Shown here: piece after piece, positions 16,078 to 25,567 of the stretch
How the letters are laid out: each line of letters begins with the position of its first letter
How positions within the stretch are numbered: the first letter of the stretch is position 1
Translations under genes and position numbers: made by a program
Assembly: GCA_963742955.1 (NCBI GenBank)
Contig: CAVUOA010000008.1
Coordinates: 868,001 to 932,000, forward strand
Direction of reading: 5' to 3'
DNA length: 64,000 bases
Source of the DNA: CAVUOA01 sp963742955
GTDB taxonomy: Bacteria; Bacteroidota; Ignavibacteria; Tepidaquicellales; OLB5
The notes under the pieces: model-generated
Told to the model about the DNA's origin: nothing
The model's input: the letters and a program-made list of their open reading frames with translations, nothing else
Databases searched by the model: none

Positions 16078-16106
16078 TGACCTAAATATAGACAGAATTT
16101 GGGTCA
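16078..16106. promoter_or_regulatory. possible operator between phd-like gene and yjbR
   Basis: Inverted TGACC (16078-16082) and GGTCA (16102-16106) half-sites in the 71-base divergent region, with a third TGACCC at 16129-16134. It fits autoregulation by the Phd-like protein, but the arms are short and the call is weak. Confidence 0.3.
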
Positions 16107-16128
16107 TTTACAATTACCCGGTTATTCT

Positions 16129-16479
16129 ATGACCCTTGACCACATACGTAACCACTGCCTTAAGAAGAAATTCGTAACAGAAGATTTTCCTTTCGATGAG
16201 GAAACACTTGTATTTAAGGTCATGGGCAAGATGTTTTTGCTTACGAATTTAAACCCGCCATTAAGCATCAATATAAAATGCGAACCTGAAATAGCAATCG
16301 AGCTGCGCGAACGTTACTCCGCAGTAAAACCCGGCTACCATATGAATAAAAAACACTGGAACACAATTGATATCGACGGCACTATTTCTCCCAAACTGGT
16401 GTTTCAATGGATTGACGATTCTTACAATCTTGTTGTTCAGTCTCTTCCAAAACCAAAAAGAGATAAAATAAACAAATAA
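16129..16479 (+). CDS. MmcQ/YjbR family protein
   Basis: 116 residues from ATG 16129 (MTLDHIRNHCLKKKFVTED); an upstream TTG at 16099 would add 10 residues and is less likely. The family has a compact CyaY-like alpha/beta fold and is called DNA-binding on structural grounds only. Diagnostic parts are the N-terminal helix, FPFDEETLVFKVMGKMFLL, LSINIKCEPEIAIELRERYS and the closing PGYHMNKKHWNTI block with DDSYNLVVQSLPK. It is a monocistronic gene between the Phd-like trio and an ABC exporter. Cellular role unknown. Confidence 0.85.
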   Translation: MTLDHIRNHCLKKKFVTEDFPFDEETLVFKVMGKMFLLTNLNPPLSINIKCEPEIAIELRERYSAVKPGYHMNKKHWNTIDIDGTISPKLVFQWIDDSYNLVVQSLPKPKRDKINK

Positions 16480-16548
16480 TCGTCAAATTTACATTTCTTC
16501 TTTACATTTTATTCAAAATAAACTATATTCACGGTTAATTTGTAAAAA

Positions 16549-17730
16549 TTGAAGCTACTACTTTCATATCTTAGAAAATACAGGAAACTTGTTATTGGCG
16601 CGCTTCTGCTTGCGGCTATTAACCAGGTATTCTCATTGCTTGACCCTTTAATACTCCGTTATATAATAGATGACTATGCAACAAAGTTCAGCAATTATAC
16701 AACAGGCGAGTTTTTAAAAGGCGTCGGATTTCTGCTTTTCCTCGGCGTAGGCGCTGCATTTGTTTCGCGTCTTGCGAAGAATTTTCAGGATTACAATATA
16801 AATGTAATTACCCAGCGCTTAGGAGCAGAGATATATGCTGACGGAATTAAGCACTCGCTTCAGCTGCCGTATTCAGTGTTTGAAGACCAGCGCAGCGGTG
16901 AAACATTAGGCATACTGCAAAAGGTTAGAACCGATGTTGAAAAAATCATCATGGCATCAATTAACATTCTGTTCACAACTCTGGTTGGCATCATATTCGT
17001 GATGGTTTATTCATTCAGTATTCACTGGATAATTGCGCCTGCTTATTTTATGACTTTCCCTTTAATTGCAATTTTAAGCTCAACACTCAGCAAACGGATA
17101 AAGCGCATACAGAAAACCATCGTAACAGAAACAACTGCACTTGCAGGTACAACAACAGAATCACTGAGAAATATAGAGCTTGTAAAAAGCCTCGGGCTGT
17201 CTAACCAGGAAATCGAGCGGCTTAATTCAACAACCGATAAAATATTGCAGCTTGAACTGAAGAAAGTAAAATATATAAGAACTCTCAGTTTTATACAGGG
17301 AAGCTCCGTAAACCTTTTGCGTACCGGTATTTTGCTGTTAATGATGTACCTAATATTCACAAAAGTGATAACCACAGGTGAGTTTTTCTCGCTGTTCATA
17401 TATTCATTCTTCATATTCTCTCCTCTTCAGGAAATGGGAAATATAATTAATACTTACCGGGAAACCGAAGTATCATTAAATAATTTCTCCGATATACTTA
17501 ACATTCCTGTTGACCCTAAACCCGAGAATCCGGTTGATATAGGTTTAATAGAAACGCTTGAATTTGAAAAAGTAAGCTTCCGCCATCAAAGCTCAAATAA
17601 ACATGCATTATGCAATATTAATTTTAAAGCCTCCCCCGGTGAAACAATTGCTTTTGTAGGACCCTCAGGAGCAGGCAAAACCACGCTTGTAAAACTATTG
17701 GTCGGGCTTTATCCACCGCAGGAAGGGTAA
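16549..17730 (+). CDS. ABC exporter (MsbA/MDR type), transmembrane and Walker A part
   Basis: The N-terminal 393 residues of a half-size ABC exporter with fused membrane and ATPase domains. Six transmembrane helices lie between about 15 and 300, e.g. LVIGALLLAAINQVFSLLDP and LVGIIFVMVYSFSIHWIIAP. The Walker A motif GPSGAGKTT sits near residue 378. The start is TTG at 16549. The frame stops just past Walker A (YPPQEG) because one base is missing in the G run at 17725-17727; restoring it gives EGxIKYNGVPG and continues to 18344. The complete protein is about 598 residues, normal for the family, and would work as a homodimer or heterodimer. Substrate (lipid, peptide or drug) is not evident; no partner half-transporter is adjacent. 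Confidence 0.88.
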   Translation: MKLLLSYLRKYRKLVIGALLLAAINQVFSLLDPLILRYIIDDYATKFSNYTTGEFLKGVGFLLFLGVGAAFVSRLAKNFQDYNINVITQRLGAEIYADGIKHSLQLPYSVFEDQRSGETLGILQKVRTDVEKIIMASINILFTTLVGIIFVMVYSFSIHWIIAPAYFMTFPLIAILSSTLSKRIKRIQKTIVTETTALAGTTTESLRNIELVKSLGLSNQEIERLNSTTDKILQLELKKVKYIRTLSFIQGSSVNLLRTGILLLMMYLIFTKVITTGEFFSLFIYSFFIFSPLQEMGNIINTYRETEVSLNNFSDILNIPVDPKPENPVDIGLIETLEFEKVSFRHQSSNKHALCNINFKASPGETIAFVGPSGAGKTTLVKLLVGLYPPQEG

Positions 17731-17840
17731 TAAAATATAACGGTGTTCCCGGCAGTGAAATTGATTTTGATGTACTCAGAAACCAGATAGGATTTGTTAC
17801 ACAAGACACACAGCTCTTTGCAGGCACTATCAAAGAAAAT

Positions 17841-18344
17841 TTGTTGTTTGTAAATCCGATGGCAACAGATGAAGACGTTTATGACGTTTTGAACAAAGCA
17901 GCATGCCAGAGCCTGCTGGCTAGAGCTGAAAAGGGAATTGATACGGTCATCGGTGAGGGCGGTGTAAAAGTTTCGGGGGGAGAAAAACAGAGCCTTTCTA
18001 TTGCAAGAGCGCTGCTCCGCAGGCCAAGGCTTATTGTTTTCGATGAAGCGACTTCGGCTCTGGATTCGTTAACGGAAGAAGAAATTAGTGATACTATCAG
18101 GGATGTATCTTCCAGGACAGACCACATTACAATTATGATTGCGCACAGGCTTTCAACTATTATGCATGCGGATAAAATTTATGTTCTTGAAAAAGGCAGG
18201 ATTGTGGAATCCGGCAAGCATTCAGACCTGCTTCTTGAAAAAGGGTTATATTACGCAATGTGGCGCCAGCAGGTCGGTGAAGGGAAAGAAGAAAACGGTT
18301 TGCCGGCAGAAACTCTGCGCAGCGCTGTAATACAATCAAATTAA
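17841..18344 (+). CDS. ABC exporter, C-terminal ATPase part
   Basis: The rest of the nucleotide-binding domain. In this frame it is open from about 17729, where QIGFVTQDTQLFAGTIKENL carries the Q-loop. It contains the signature VSGGEKQSLSIARALL, the Walker B LIVFDEATSALD and the switch His in MIAHRLST. It belongs to the 16549-17730 gene. Confidence 0.88.
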   Translation: MLFVNPMATDEDVYDVLNKAACQSLLARAEKGIDTVIGEGGVKVSGGEKQSLSIARALLRRPRLIVFDEATSALDSLTEEEISDTIRDVSSRTDHITIMIAHRLSTIMHADKIYVLEKGRIVESGKHSDLLLEKGLYYAMWRQQVGEGKEENGLPAETLRSAVIQSN

Positions 18345-18423
18345 ATATTACTTTAAAAAATATTTTTCGAAAAGGCAGATTTTAATTAGAAATTATCATT
18401 AAATTATAGAGCAAAAACCGTTA

Positions 18424-18831
18424 ATGACACAATCAGGAAATTCAGAAGCTGTAACAGAAGGAATACGGGTCGAGGTTTATCCCGAATTCATACCCGAACA
18501 ATCCCTCCCAACAGAAAACAAGTTTGTATTTGCATATAAGGTTGTTATAACAAACGAAAGCAGCCGCAGGGCAAAGCTTGTTTCACGCCATTGGGTAATA
18601 ATAAACTCTGATGGTGACAGGGAAGATGTTGAAGGTCCGGGTGTTGTTGGTTATACACCGGAGCTTGAGCCCGGCGAATCATTCGAATACACAAGCTTTT
18701 GCCCGCTCAATACAGGCTGGGGAACTATGGAAGGCTCATTCAGAATGATTGCCGAAAACGGCGAGGAGTTCGATGTGCAGATTGCACGGTTTTACCTTTT
18801 CGACCCTGCACTGGTACAAAGTGAAGGATAA
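18424..18831 (+). CDS. apaG: ApaG domain protein
   Basis: 135 residues, single ApaG (DUF525) domain with an immunoglobulin/fibronectin-like fold. The diagnostic stretches are VTEGIRVEVYPEFIPEQSLP, FAYKVVITNESSRRAKLVSR, HWVIINSDG, the glycine-rich VEGPGVVGYTPELEPGESFEY and GTMEGSFRMI. ApaG has been linked to Co2+/Mg2+ tolerance in enterobacteria, but its molecular role is unsettled. It is a single gene, followed by a bidirectional terminator shared with the convergent M61 peptidase. Confidence 0.92.
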   Translation: MTQSGNSEAVTEGIRVEVYPEFIPEQSLPTENKFVFAYKVVITNESSRRAKLVSRHWVIINSDGDREDVEGPGVVGYTPELEPGESFEYTSFCPLNTGWGTMEGSFRMIAENGEEFDVQIARFYLFDPALVQSEG

Positions 18832-18843
18832 ATAAACTTAAAA

Positions 18844-18876
18844 AAACTTCCGAAGTTTTTGAAACTTCGGAAGTTT
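18844..18876. terminator. bidirectional terminator between apaG and the M61 peptidase
   Basis: Perfect 15-bp stem aaacttccgaagttt/aaacttcggaagttt with a 3-base loop, flanked by an A run on the left (T run for the minus strand). It lies 13 bases after the apaG stop and 15 bases from the convergent stop. Confidence 0.85.
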
Positions 18877-18890
18877 CAATTACGGGAAAT

Positions 18891-20744
18891 TTATTTCTCC
18901 TCAAGCCAAGCTGCCCTTATTTTCAACTGCTGCGATGTCGGATTATCTTCAAAAGTAAGACTGTTTACCACATCTCCCTCAACTTTCATCATCGGAGCTT
19001 TTAATATTACCGTTTTGGTTTTACCGTCATTATCTTTTCTCAGCACTTCCATTGTCAACTCATCACCGGTTTTCGATTTTCCAAACAGCTCATCAATGAA
19101 CTCACGATATTCGCCGGGATATAATCTTTTCCCGTCAATGCTTACAATCTCATCTCCCTTTTCGTATCCCATCTTCTTTCCGAATGAATTCATATCTGAA
19201 ACATCCACAATAGTTACATACTGAGCGCTGCCGTCTATTTTAAGCGAAACCGAACCGAGAGTAAATACTTTCCCTTTACCTGATTTAATATAATTTACTC
19301 CCGCAAGCTCAAAATATTCTTTTAAGGGCAGGGGTTTAGGACCTTCGACATAATCGGTAAAGAATTCTCTTATTTCCGGATAGGTTAGCCCGGTAATCAC
19401 ATCAAAAAGTTCATCATCTTTAAATGCTTTATCTTTTCCAAAGTGTTTTGATAAATCCTGCATTAGGTCACGCACCCCGTATTTCCCGTCAGATAAGCTT
19501 CGCAGTTTTAAATCGAGGCACATACCTATTAACGCGCCTTTCATGTAAACGTTTACATACTGCTTCTGGTATTTATCAAGAACATTTTTACTCATAACCG
19601 TAAAAGGCAGTGTATCATTAAAGAAGCCTGATATAAGAATTTTGTTTTTCAGCCATTCAAGAAATTGAAATGGCGAAATTAAACCGCCCCATTCTCTTGC
19701 AAGTCCCGAAGTATATTCGGTAACCCCCTCATACATCCATAAATGTTCAGACATTTTAGGGTTTGTGAAATCAAAATTGGAAATTTGCTCAGAATGAATT
19801 GAAAGCGGGGTAATAATATGAAAAAACTCATGAGCCGCCGCGCTAATAAACCCATTTTCAGTTTGGGCAGTATCCCCTTCTATCAAGAAATATAAAGAAG
19901 AATAGTTATGCTCAAGCGCGCCGGCGTTACCTGAATTAGTATGGTCAGAAAAATAAACAAGGTACGCATATTTTTTTACCGGAAGAGTTCCTCCCAGGTA
20001 ATTCTTCTGCGCTTCAAGCAGAGCTTTCATTTTCGGCGCCAGCATTTTTGAAGTAATAACATTGTTAACCGAATAAACCGATATAAGCACGTCAGTGTCT
20101 CCGACTTTAATAACGGTAGTATCGGGAATTGTGTACATAATCGGCATGTCAACAAGCTCATAGTAATCGGGTGTTACAAATTTATCATGTGTATCATCTG
20201 TAGAAACAGGAATCATGGCTGTTGAGCCGTAAAAACCCATCGGTTTAGTAATATCAATGTCATATTCATTTCTTTTCATATCGTCAAAATATCCGAAAAT
20301 TGCATGATTATTCAGCACATAATCTTTATTTTCATCGAATTCCGTGCCTGCCGGTTCAAAGACAAAATTACTTTTGTTTTCAGGTTCCCATGTTTCACGG
20401 ACTTTATATGATATTTTTTGAAGCTTTTCAGCGCCTGAGATTTTCCAGCTTGATGTGTCAATCATTTCAACAGGAAGAAGCTTGCCGTTTTTATCATATG
20501 CGGCAAAGTCTGAAACAAATCTCCCGAAATTGTAAACGTGGTATGTACCCGGGACCATTTTCGGCATACGGAATATAATCTCGCTTTTATTTATTTCAGG
20601 TGTCAGAAGAGTAACAGCAAGTTTGTGGTCATTTACTTCATTTAAGTTTATGGAATAACGATAGGTATTGTTTTCCTGGGAATAAGAGAAAGCTACAGAA
20701 GCAATCCAAAGGGCTGAAACGATTAAGAAACGGAGTTTATTCAT
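18891..20744 (-). CDS. M61 family aminopeptidase with PDZ domain, exported
   Basis: 617 residues with a signal peptide (1-22, ending AFSYSQ). The N-terminal beta domain (about 25-200; EIIFRMPKMVPGTYHVYNFG) is typical of M61 glycyl aminopeptidases. The catalytic domain has HEFFH at 305-309 as zinc ligands and base, the upstream AGALEHN substrate motif and Glu339 (MYEGVTEY) as likely third ligand. A PDZ domain occupies about 510-590 (KKMGYEKGDEIVSIDGKRLY). It is predicted to trim N-terminal residues from peptides in the periplasm or at the surface. No T9SS tag, so probably periplasmic or outer-membrane associated. Convergent with apaG; the next gene upstream is divergent. Confidence 0.92.
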   Translation of the reverse strand: MNKLRFLIVSALWIASVAFSYSQENNTYRYSINLNEVNDHKLAVTLLTPEINKSEIIFRMPKMVPGTYHVYNFGRFVSDFAAYDKNGKLLPVEMIDTSSWKISGAEKLQKISYKVRETWEPENKSNFVFEPAGTEFDENKDYVLNNHAIFGYFDDMKRNEYDIDITKPMGFYGSTAMIPVSTDDTHDKFVTPDYYELVDMPIMYTIPDTTVIKVGDTDVLISVYSVNNVITSKMLAPKMKALLEAQKNYLGGTLPVKKYAYLVYFSDHTNSGNAGALEHNYSSLYFLIEGDTAQTENGFISAAAHEFFHIITPLSIHSEQISNFDFTNPKMSEHLWMYEGVTEYTSGLAREWGGLISPFQFLEWLKNKILISGFFNDTLPFTVMSKNVLDKYQKQYVNVYMKGALIGMCLDLKLRSLSDGKYGVRDLMQDLSKHFGKDKAFKDDELFDVITGLTYPEIREFFTDYVEGPKPLPLKEYFELAGVNYIKSGKGKVFTLGSVSLKIDGSAQYVTIVDVSDMNSFGKKMGYEKGDEIVSIDGKRLYPGEYREFIDELFGKSKTGDELTMEVLRKDNDGKTKTVILKAPMMKVEGDVVNSLTFEDNPTSQQLKIRAAWLEEK

Positions 20745-20858
20745 ATTTAAAATAAGTTTTTATAATTATTTCTGTTTATAACATTTAATTTATCAATAAA
20801 TTTCAGCATACCATAAGTAAATATTTTTGAATAATATAAATTTTAAGCTTCATCAAAA

Positions 20859-21347
20859 ATGATTAATCCAAAACGCAGTGAAACCAAACAGGAAGAACAA
20901 TCCGTATGGGATTATCCCATACCGCCAGTTATTGAAGATTGTTCAAATCATATTAAAGTAATTTTTAACGGAAATGTAATTGCTGAAACGTCAAATTCCA
21001 AACGGGTACTTGAAAAAGGCAATCCGCCCGTTTATTACATTCCTCCGGAAGATATAAAAATGGAATTACTTTCACCCGCAGATAATAAAACATTTTGCGA
21101 GTGGAAAGGCGAAGCAAGCTATTATCATCTCAACATCAGCGGTAAACAAATCCGTTATGCCTGCTGGTATTACCCGAACCCGACTCATGAATTTGAACAA
21201 ATTAGAAACTATATTGCTTTCTATGCTCAAAAAATGGATGAATGTTATATCGATGATGAACTTGTTACCCCGCAGCCGGGAAAATTCTACGGCGGATGGA
21301 TTACCAAAGGCATCATCGGTCCGTTTAAAGGAGAAGAAGGAGTTTAA
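20859..21347 (+). CDS. DUF427 family protein
   Basis: 162 residues. The DUF427 core (about 25-125) shows VIFNGNVIAETSNSKRVLEK, VYYIPPEDIKMELLSPADN, FCEWKGEASYYHL and the YYPNPTHEFEQIRNYIAFY block; the C-terminal YGGWITKGIIGPFKG is common in the longer family members. The fold is a small beta-barrel, and reports of nucleotidyltransferase-like activity in relatives are not enough to assign one here. Followed after 4 bases by the dehydrogenase, so likely co-transcribed. Confidence 0.88.
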   Translation: MINPKRSETKQEEQSVWDYPIPPVIEDCSNHIKVIFNGNVIAETSNSKRVLEKGNPPVYYIPPEDIKMELLSPADNKTFCEWKGEASYYHLNISGKQIRYACWYYPNPTHEFEQIRNYIAFYAQKMDECYIDDELVTPQPGKFYGGWITKGIIGPFKGEEGV

Positions 21348-21351
21348 CTGA

Positions 21352-22341
21352 TTGAACATAGTTTTTTTAAACAATCTCAGCGAGCATTGGGAACCGGGAC
21401 TTTCAAATCTTGAAAATGACTTTCCGCAAGTTACATTTATCAAAAACTCAAATCCCGATGACAGGAAAAATCTTCTCAGCACAGCCGATGCGGTTATTAC
21501 CGGCAGGCTAAAAGAAGAAGAAATCAACACTGCAGTTAACCTGAAAATAATTTTTGTCCCATTTACGGGGCTGAACGGGTTTCCTCTGAAATTAATTAAA
21601 GAACGAAATATTTTAATATCCAATACACACGCTAACGCAAAATACGTTGCCGAAAAAGCTGTTGCTATGATTCTTGCCCTGCTCGGCAGAGTTGTTGAAT
21701 ACCACAACGGTCTGAAAGAAGGAAAATGGTTCCGCTCATTCGATTATGATGATACATGGGAATCCATTCAGGGCAAAACATGCGGAATACTTGGGTACGG
21801 CAGCATCGGCAAAAACATCGCTAAGCTGCTCAAGGCATTTGACTGCAAAATTATCGGTTACAAAAAACACATTGCAAAAGAAAATAAACCGGAATATGCT
21901 TATGCCGATGAAATCACAAACAATCTTGACGAAGTAATTTCCAAAAGCGATATAATATTTATCAGCCTGCCTTTGAACAATGAAACAAAAGGACTGCTTT
22001 CCGGCAAGGTTCTTTCTGCTATGAAGGGAAAGTATATTGTTAATATCGCGCGCGGAGAAATCATTGACGAAGATGCGTTGTATACCGCATTAAAAGAAAA
22101 AACTCTCGCCGGAGCAGCCTTAGATGTATGGTACAATTATCCCGGTAAAAATCAGGAAGAACCCGTATTCCCTGCGCATAAGCCTATTTATGAACTTCCA
22201 AACGTTGTTATATCGCCCCATAAAGCAAGCAATACTAAACAATCTGTTTATGCAATGATTGACGATACATTGGCAAATATCCGCTCATATCTTAATACCG
22301 GAACAACAAAAAACATTATTGAGAAAGAACATATGTATTAA
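21352..22341 (+). CDS. D-2-hydroxyacid dehydrogenase (phosphoglycerate dehydrogenase-like)
   Basis: 329 residues from a TTG start 4 bases after the DUF427 stop. Two-domain NAD-dependent dehydrogenase: catalytic domain halves at 1-100 and about 285-329, nucleotide domain between with GILGYGSIGKNIAKLLKAF. Active-site residues are the Arg in NIARGEIIDEDAL, a Glu further on, and His in VVISPHKAS. It would interconvert a 2-hydroxyacid and a 2-ketoacid; no ACT domain is present, so it is not a regulated SerA. Substrate unknown. The unusual YNYPGKNQEEPVFPAHKPIY region near the end is seen in a subgroup of D-isomer dehydrogenases. Confidence 0.88.
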   Translation: MNIVFLNNLSEHWEPGLSNLENDFPQVTFIKNSNPDDRKNLLSTADAVITGRLKEEEINTAVNLKIIFVPFTGLNGFPLKLIKERNILISNTHANAKYVAEKAVAMILALLGRVVEYHNGLKEGKWFRSFDYDDTWESIQGKTCGILGYGSIGKNIAKLLKAFDCKIIGYKKHIAKENKPEYAYADEITNNLDEVISKSDIIFISLPLNNETKGLLSGKVLSAMKGKYIVNIARGEIIDEDALYTALKEKTLAGAALDVWYNYPGKNQEEPVFPAHKPIYELPNVVISPHKASNTKQSVYAMIDDTLANIRSYLNTGTTKNIIEKEHMY

Positions 22342-22347
22342 AGTGCA

Positions 22348-24234
22348 CTATTTATTTTCCTGTAACTTCTTTAAGATTCTTTTGCCGTTTTCATTATTAG
22401 AATTCAGTTCTATTGATTTCTCATAATTCTCAATTGCCAATTCATTGTTACCGCTTATCATATACGCCTCGCCCAGACTATCATAAGTATTAAATGAACC
22501 GGGGTACAATTCAACGTTCAGTTTAAAAATTGTAATAGCGCCTTCATATTTTTTTTCACCTAAAAGCTGATACCCTAAATTATTTAATGAACTTTCGGAA
22601 ACAATTTTATTACCCGGATATTGCTGTTTTATGTTTCGGAGCCGCGCCGCCGCTTCATCAAAATTTCCGGCAGATATCAGTTCTGAAGATGTCTTATAAC
22701 CGGCGGGCAGACGCTTCAGCTTCAATTCTGTTCCTCCTGCATTCAGTATAACATTATTGAAATCTCCGTTTTCAAAACTCAGCTCAACATTATTAATATC
22801 TGTTTTGTATTTATATTTAGATACAGGATAAAGCCCGCTTTTAATAAAATCAGTTATTTCAAATTCCAAACCGTCACTGCCATTTATAATATCCAGAACC
22901 CGGTCAGGTTCATATTCAAATCTTCCGGTCATTTTATTAATTTCGTCATCATTAAGATGAATAGTTTTTAATGGCTTTATTTTATATTTTAAGATTGCAT
23001 CAAGAACCGGGTCGCGGTTATCGAAATAATCTTTTGACGTTAGCTCAACTGTAACATCAGGAGACGTCCATTTACGATTATCAAACGGAAAACTGTTTTG
23101 CCAGTAGAAAGTTGAAAGCTTGATTTCAATTCTGGAATTTGGCAGCACAATCCGTTGGGGGTCACCGTAATGATTCGGACTTGCCGCAGTAGGCTCACCA
23201 AAAAATATTGCTTTTGTTTTATATTCCATAGAAGTTGTGAAATACGAAGCCGCTGAAAAAGTCCCTCTTCCTATTATGACAAACAGTTTTCCTCTTTGAT
23301 TAATCTTTGGGTTATTCATAATAAAATCCGTGAACGGTTTGCTTGTAAAAAGATTCCCCCCGCCATTATTTCTGATATCAACAATAAACCTGTTTATCAC
23401 ATGATTATCTGTAAAATCACCTAATCGCTTAATGAAAGATGTAATGCTGTCATTCGGGTCGTTTTGAACAACATTGTACTGGAAATAAAGTGTTTTTGAA
23501 TCATCAAGGTATTTAAACCAATAGAATTTTTCCTGATTACTTCTGTAAAGAGGAGTGTTTTCCGGAACCGGCCGGCTGTGGAGTTTTTGGATATAAGAAC
23601 CGAATTCAACCGGCTTAAGAATTACCGTTTTTTGATTCCCTTTGTTATCTTCAAATGTAAATTGTGCATTGTTTTCATCCTTTATAATACCCGTTCCGTT
23701 TAATACACCGGAAATTATCATGTAAAACGGCAGCCATGCTTTTATCTGGATTTTATTATCATGCGGAATTAAAGGACTTATTATTTTGTAAACTTCATCA
23801 AGATTTGTATTGCCGATTTTAACCAGCTTCATGCCGATTAAATCTTTATACTCGTCATAAGCCCATATTACATATTGTCCGTCTTTAAAAATAAAAGTAT
23901 TAACCGGAAATACTTTATAAGATTCAGGCTGCAGAATAGTATGCCCGTCTCCTACCATAGCAACCAGCTTGATAAGGTTAACAATTATTTGTTCATCTCT
24001 TAAGTCCGGAATCTGTTTTCGTAAACTTGAAACATATGTTTCAAACTGCTCTTTTGTCATGCTGTGGAAGAGATTTATATGAACGTTTGGCATCTGTTCA
24101 GCCAGGTAGTCTAAATCTTCAATCCATTTATCGTTTCTTTCTTTTGCGGTCACATTATTTTCTGTGTTTTGAGCCTCCACAAAAGGACCATCACAATAAA
24201 AAAACACTAAACAGATTATAAGAACCGTTTTCAT
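22348..24234 (-). CDS. exported S41-type peptidase-like protein with TPR tail
   Basis: 628 residues with a signal peptide (1-21). The tail-specific-protease-like domain (about 60-430) includes VAMVGDGHTILQPESY, IVDIRNNGGGN (the S41 IRxNxGG block) and the candidate nucleophile Ser in GRGTFSAASYF. The later EPTAASPNHYGDP and the Asp in WTSPDVTVELT are also typical. No PDZ domain was recognised. Three tetratricopeptide-like repeats close the protein (about 515-625; NNLGYQLLGEKKYEGAITIF, then YDSLGEAYMISGNNELAIEN). Relatives of this layout are secreted or periplasmic and uncharacterised. It converges with the dehydrogenase. Confidence 0.82.
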   Translation of the reverse strand: MKTVLIICLVFFYCDGPFVEAQNTENNVTAKERNDKWIEDLDYLAEQMPNVHINLFHSMTKEQFETYVSSLRKQIPDLRDEQIIVNLIKLVAMVGDGHTILQPESYKVFPVNTFIFKDGQYVIWAYDEYKDLIGMKLVKIGNTNLDEVYKIISPLIPHDNKIQIKAWLPFYMIISGVLNGTGIIKDENNAQFTFEDNKGNQKTVILKPVEFGSYIQKLHSRPVPENTPLYRSNQEKFYWFKYLDDSKTLYFQYNVVQNDPNDSITSFIKRLGDFTDNHVINRFIVDIRNNGGGNLFTSKPFTDFIMNNPKINQRGKLFVIIGRGTFSAASYFTTSMEYKTKAIFFGEPTAASPNHYGDPQRIVLPNSRIEIKLSTFYWQNSFPFDNRKWTSPDVTVELTSKDYFDNRDPVLDAILKYKIKPLKTIHLNDDEINKMTGRFEYEPDRVLDIINGSDGLEFEITDFIKSGLYPVSKYKYKTDINNVELSFENGDFNNVILNAGGTELKLKRLPAGYKTSSELISAGNFDEAAARLRNIKQQYPGNKIVSESSLNNLGYQLLGEKKYEGAITIFKLNVELYPGSFNTYDSLGEAYMISGNNELAIENYEKSIELNSNNENGKRILKKLQENK

Positions 24235-24339
24235 AAATATTTAATAAATTATAACTTAAGTGTAAGAAAGAAGGGCTCTTTCAAGGTTAGATTAATTTAA
24301 CACCGAAAAGGTTTCATATATTACCAAAAATTCATAATT

Positions 24340-25449
24340 TCAGTTGAGCTGAATCTCGAAAAATTTTAATCCCCCAATACTTTTGAGCCTGAACTCATCA
24401 TTAAAATTCTTCTTATCAGCGCTTTTATCTTTGAGCAAATTGTAACAATCTGCCATCTCTTCATCATTTAAAAATCTTGTTTGATAATCGTTTTTTAAGT
24501 TATCCGTAAATATTGGGAATAAGCGGAGATGTAATTCTTCATCTCCGGGTACATTCCTGATTATAAGACCGGCAATAAAACTGTAAGGATTGGAATCAGG
24601 AGTATCATATCGGCCCGGAGCATTGAATACCGAGTTGCCTATGCTGTAAATTATCCAGTGACCGTTGTATTTTTCAACTTCCTGAACCATGTGTGAACCC
24701 TGCCCAAGAATTAGGTCAACACCTGCCTCAATTAATTTATGTGCATCCTCGGTTTGTTTATCTGTTTTCCACCCGTAGTTTCTGCCCCAGTGCGGGAAAA
24801 TAATTATAAATGGATTCCTGTACTTATCTTTTAACTCTTTAACCTGCTGCGAAATTCTTTCGACTGAAATTTGATTAACACCGGGAGCGTTTTTACCTGC
24901 ATAAAAATGAAAAAGGCTGTCATAAGTTTTTCTGAATTCAAATCCTGTTAAAACAGCAATTGTAATAGTATCACCATTTGCAACAAATTGTTTAACAAAC
25001 GGTTCGGATGCCTGTTCAATGTTATCCCCCGCCCCAAAAAATTCTATGCCGCCAGTTTTAAGTGCAGTAATAGTATTATTTAAACCTTCAGCGCCGCAAT
25101 CGAATGCATGGTTATTGCCAAGAGATACCGCTGAGATATTATATTTCTTTAAATACTCAATAGTTTGTAAGGGGCGGCTCCAGTGTGAATATAATTTCCT
25201 GAGTGAAATTTTTGGAGCAGAGCTGTCTGTTAAAGGAGTCTCTAAATTTGCAATAGTAAAATCCGATTCAAACAAAAGTGATTTAATATTTTCAAACATA
25301 TAATCATACCCGTATTTATTGATTATATTTACCCCGCTGTTGAACTTAGGGTCGCTCTGGTAGCTTTCACCAAAATCAAGGTCGCCCAGAAAGAGAATCT
25401 CTAATGAAGAGTTTTGTGCATAAGATATAAATTGAGAAATCAATAACAC
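24340..25449 (-). CDS. CapA-like exported metallophosphoesterase-fold protein
   Basis: 369 residues of the PGA_cap/CapA family (poly-gamma-glutamate synthesis protein, calcineurin-like fold). Metal-site motifs in order are LFLGDLDFG, IANLETPLT, SLGNNHAFDCG, IIFPHWGRNY and GQGSHMVQEVE. The listed start (GTG) is probably wrong. ATG at 25490 opens with MIKNAVVFIFFSFL, a signal peptide, and a one-base shift joins it to ISQFISYAQNSS, so the true gene is about 24340-25490. No capB or capC neighbour exists, so polyglutamate synthesis is not implied; such stand-alone genes are common and of unknown function. Confidence 0.82.
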   Translation of the reverse strand: MLLISQFISYAQNSSLEILFLGDLDFGESYQSDPKFNSGVNIINKYGYDYMFENIKSLLFESDFTIANLETPLTDSSAPKISLRKLYSHWSRPLQTIEYLKKYNISAVSLGNNHAFDCGAEGLNNTITALKTGGIEFFGAGDNIEQASEPFVKQFVANGDTITIAVLTGFEFRKTYDSLFHFYAGKNAPGVNQISVERISQQVKELKDKYRNPFIIIFPHWGRNYGWKTDKQTEDAHKLIEAGVDLILGQGSHMVQEVEKYNGHWIIYSIGNSVFNAPGRYDTPDSNPYSFIAGLIIRNVPGDEELHLRLFPIFTDNLKNDYQTRFLNDEEMADCYNLLKDKSADKKNFNDEFRLKSIGGLKFFEIQLN

Positions 25450-25497
25450 AGAAATGAGAAGAAAATGAAAACTACAGCATTCTTAATCATAATAAAC

Positions 25498-25527
25498 TAA
25501 TTTCGTTAAGAGTAATTAACGAAATTA
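25498..25527. terminator. inverted repeat between the ASPIC/FG-GAP gene and capA-like gene
   Basis: taatttcgttaa/ttaacgaaatta, 12-bp perfect arms with a 6-base spacer. It follows the stop of the 25568 gene on the minus strand and lies 8 bases before the preferred capA-like ATG, so it could be a terminator without a T run or a regulator site. Confidence 0.45.
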
Positions 25528-25567
25528 CTGAAAATTTTCTACAAATAAGAGAAAGAAGGAATTACTC

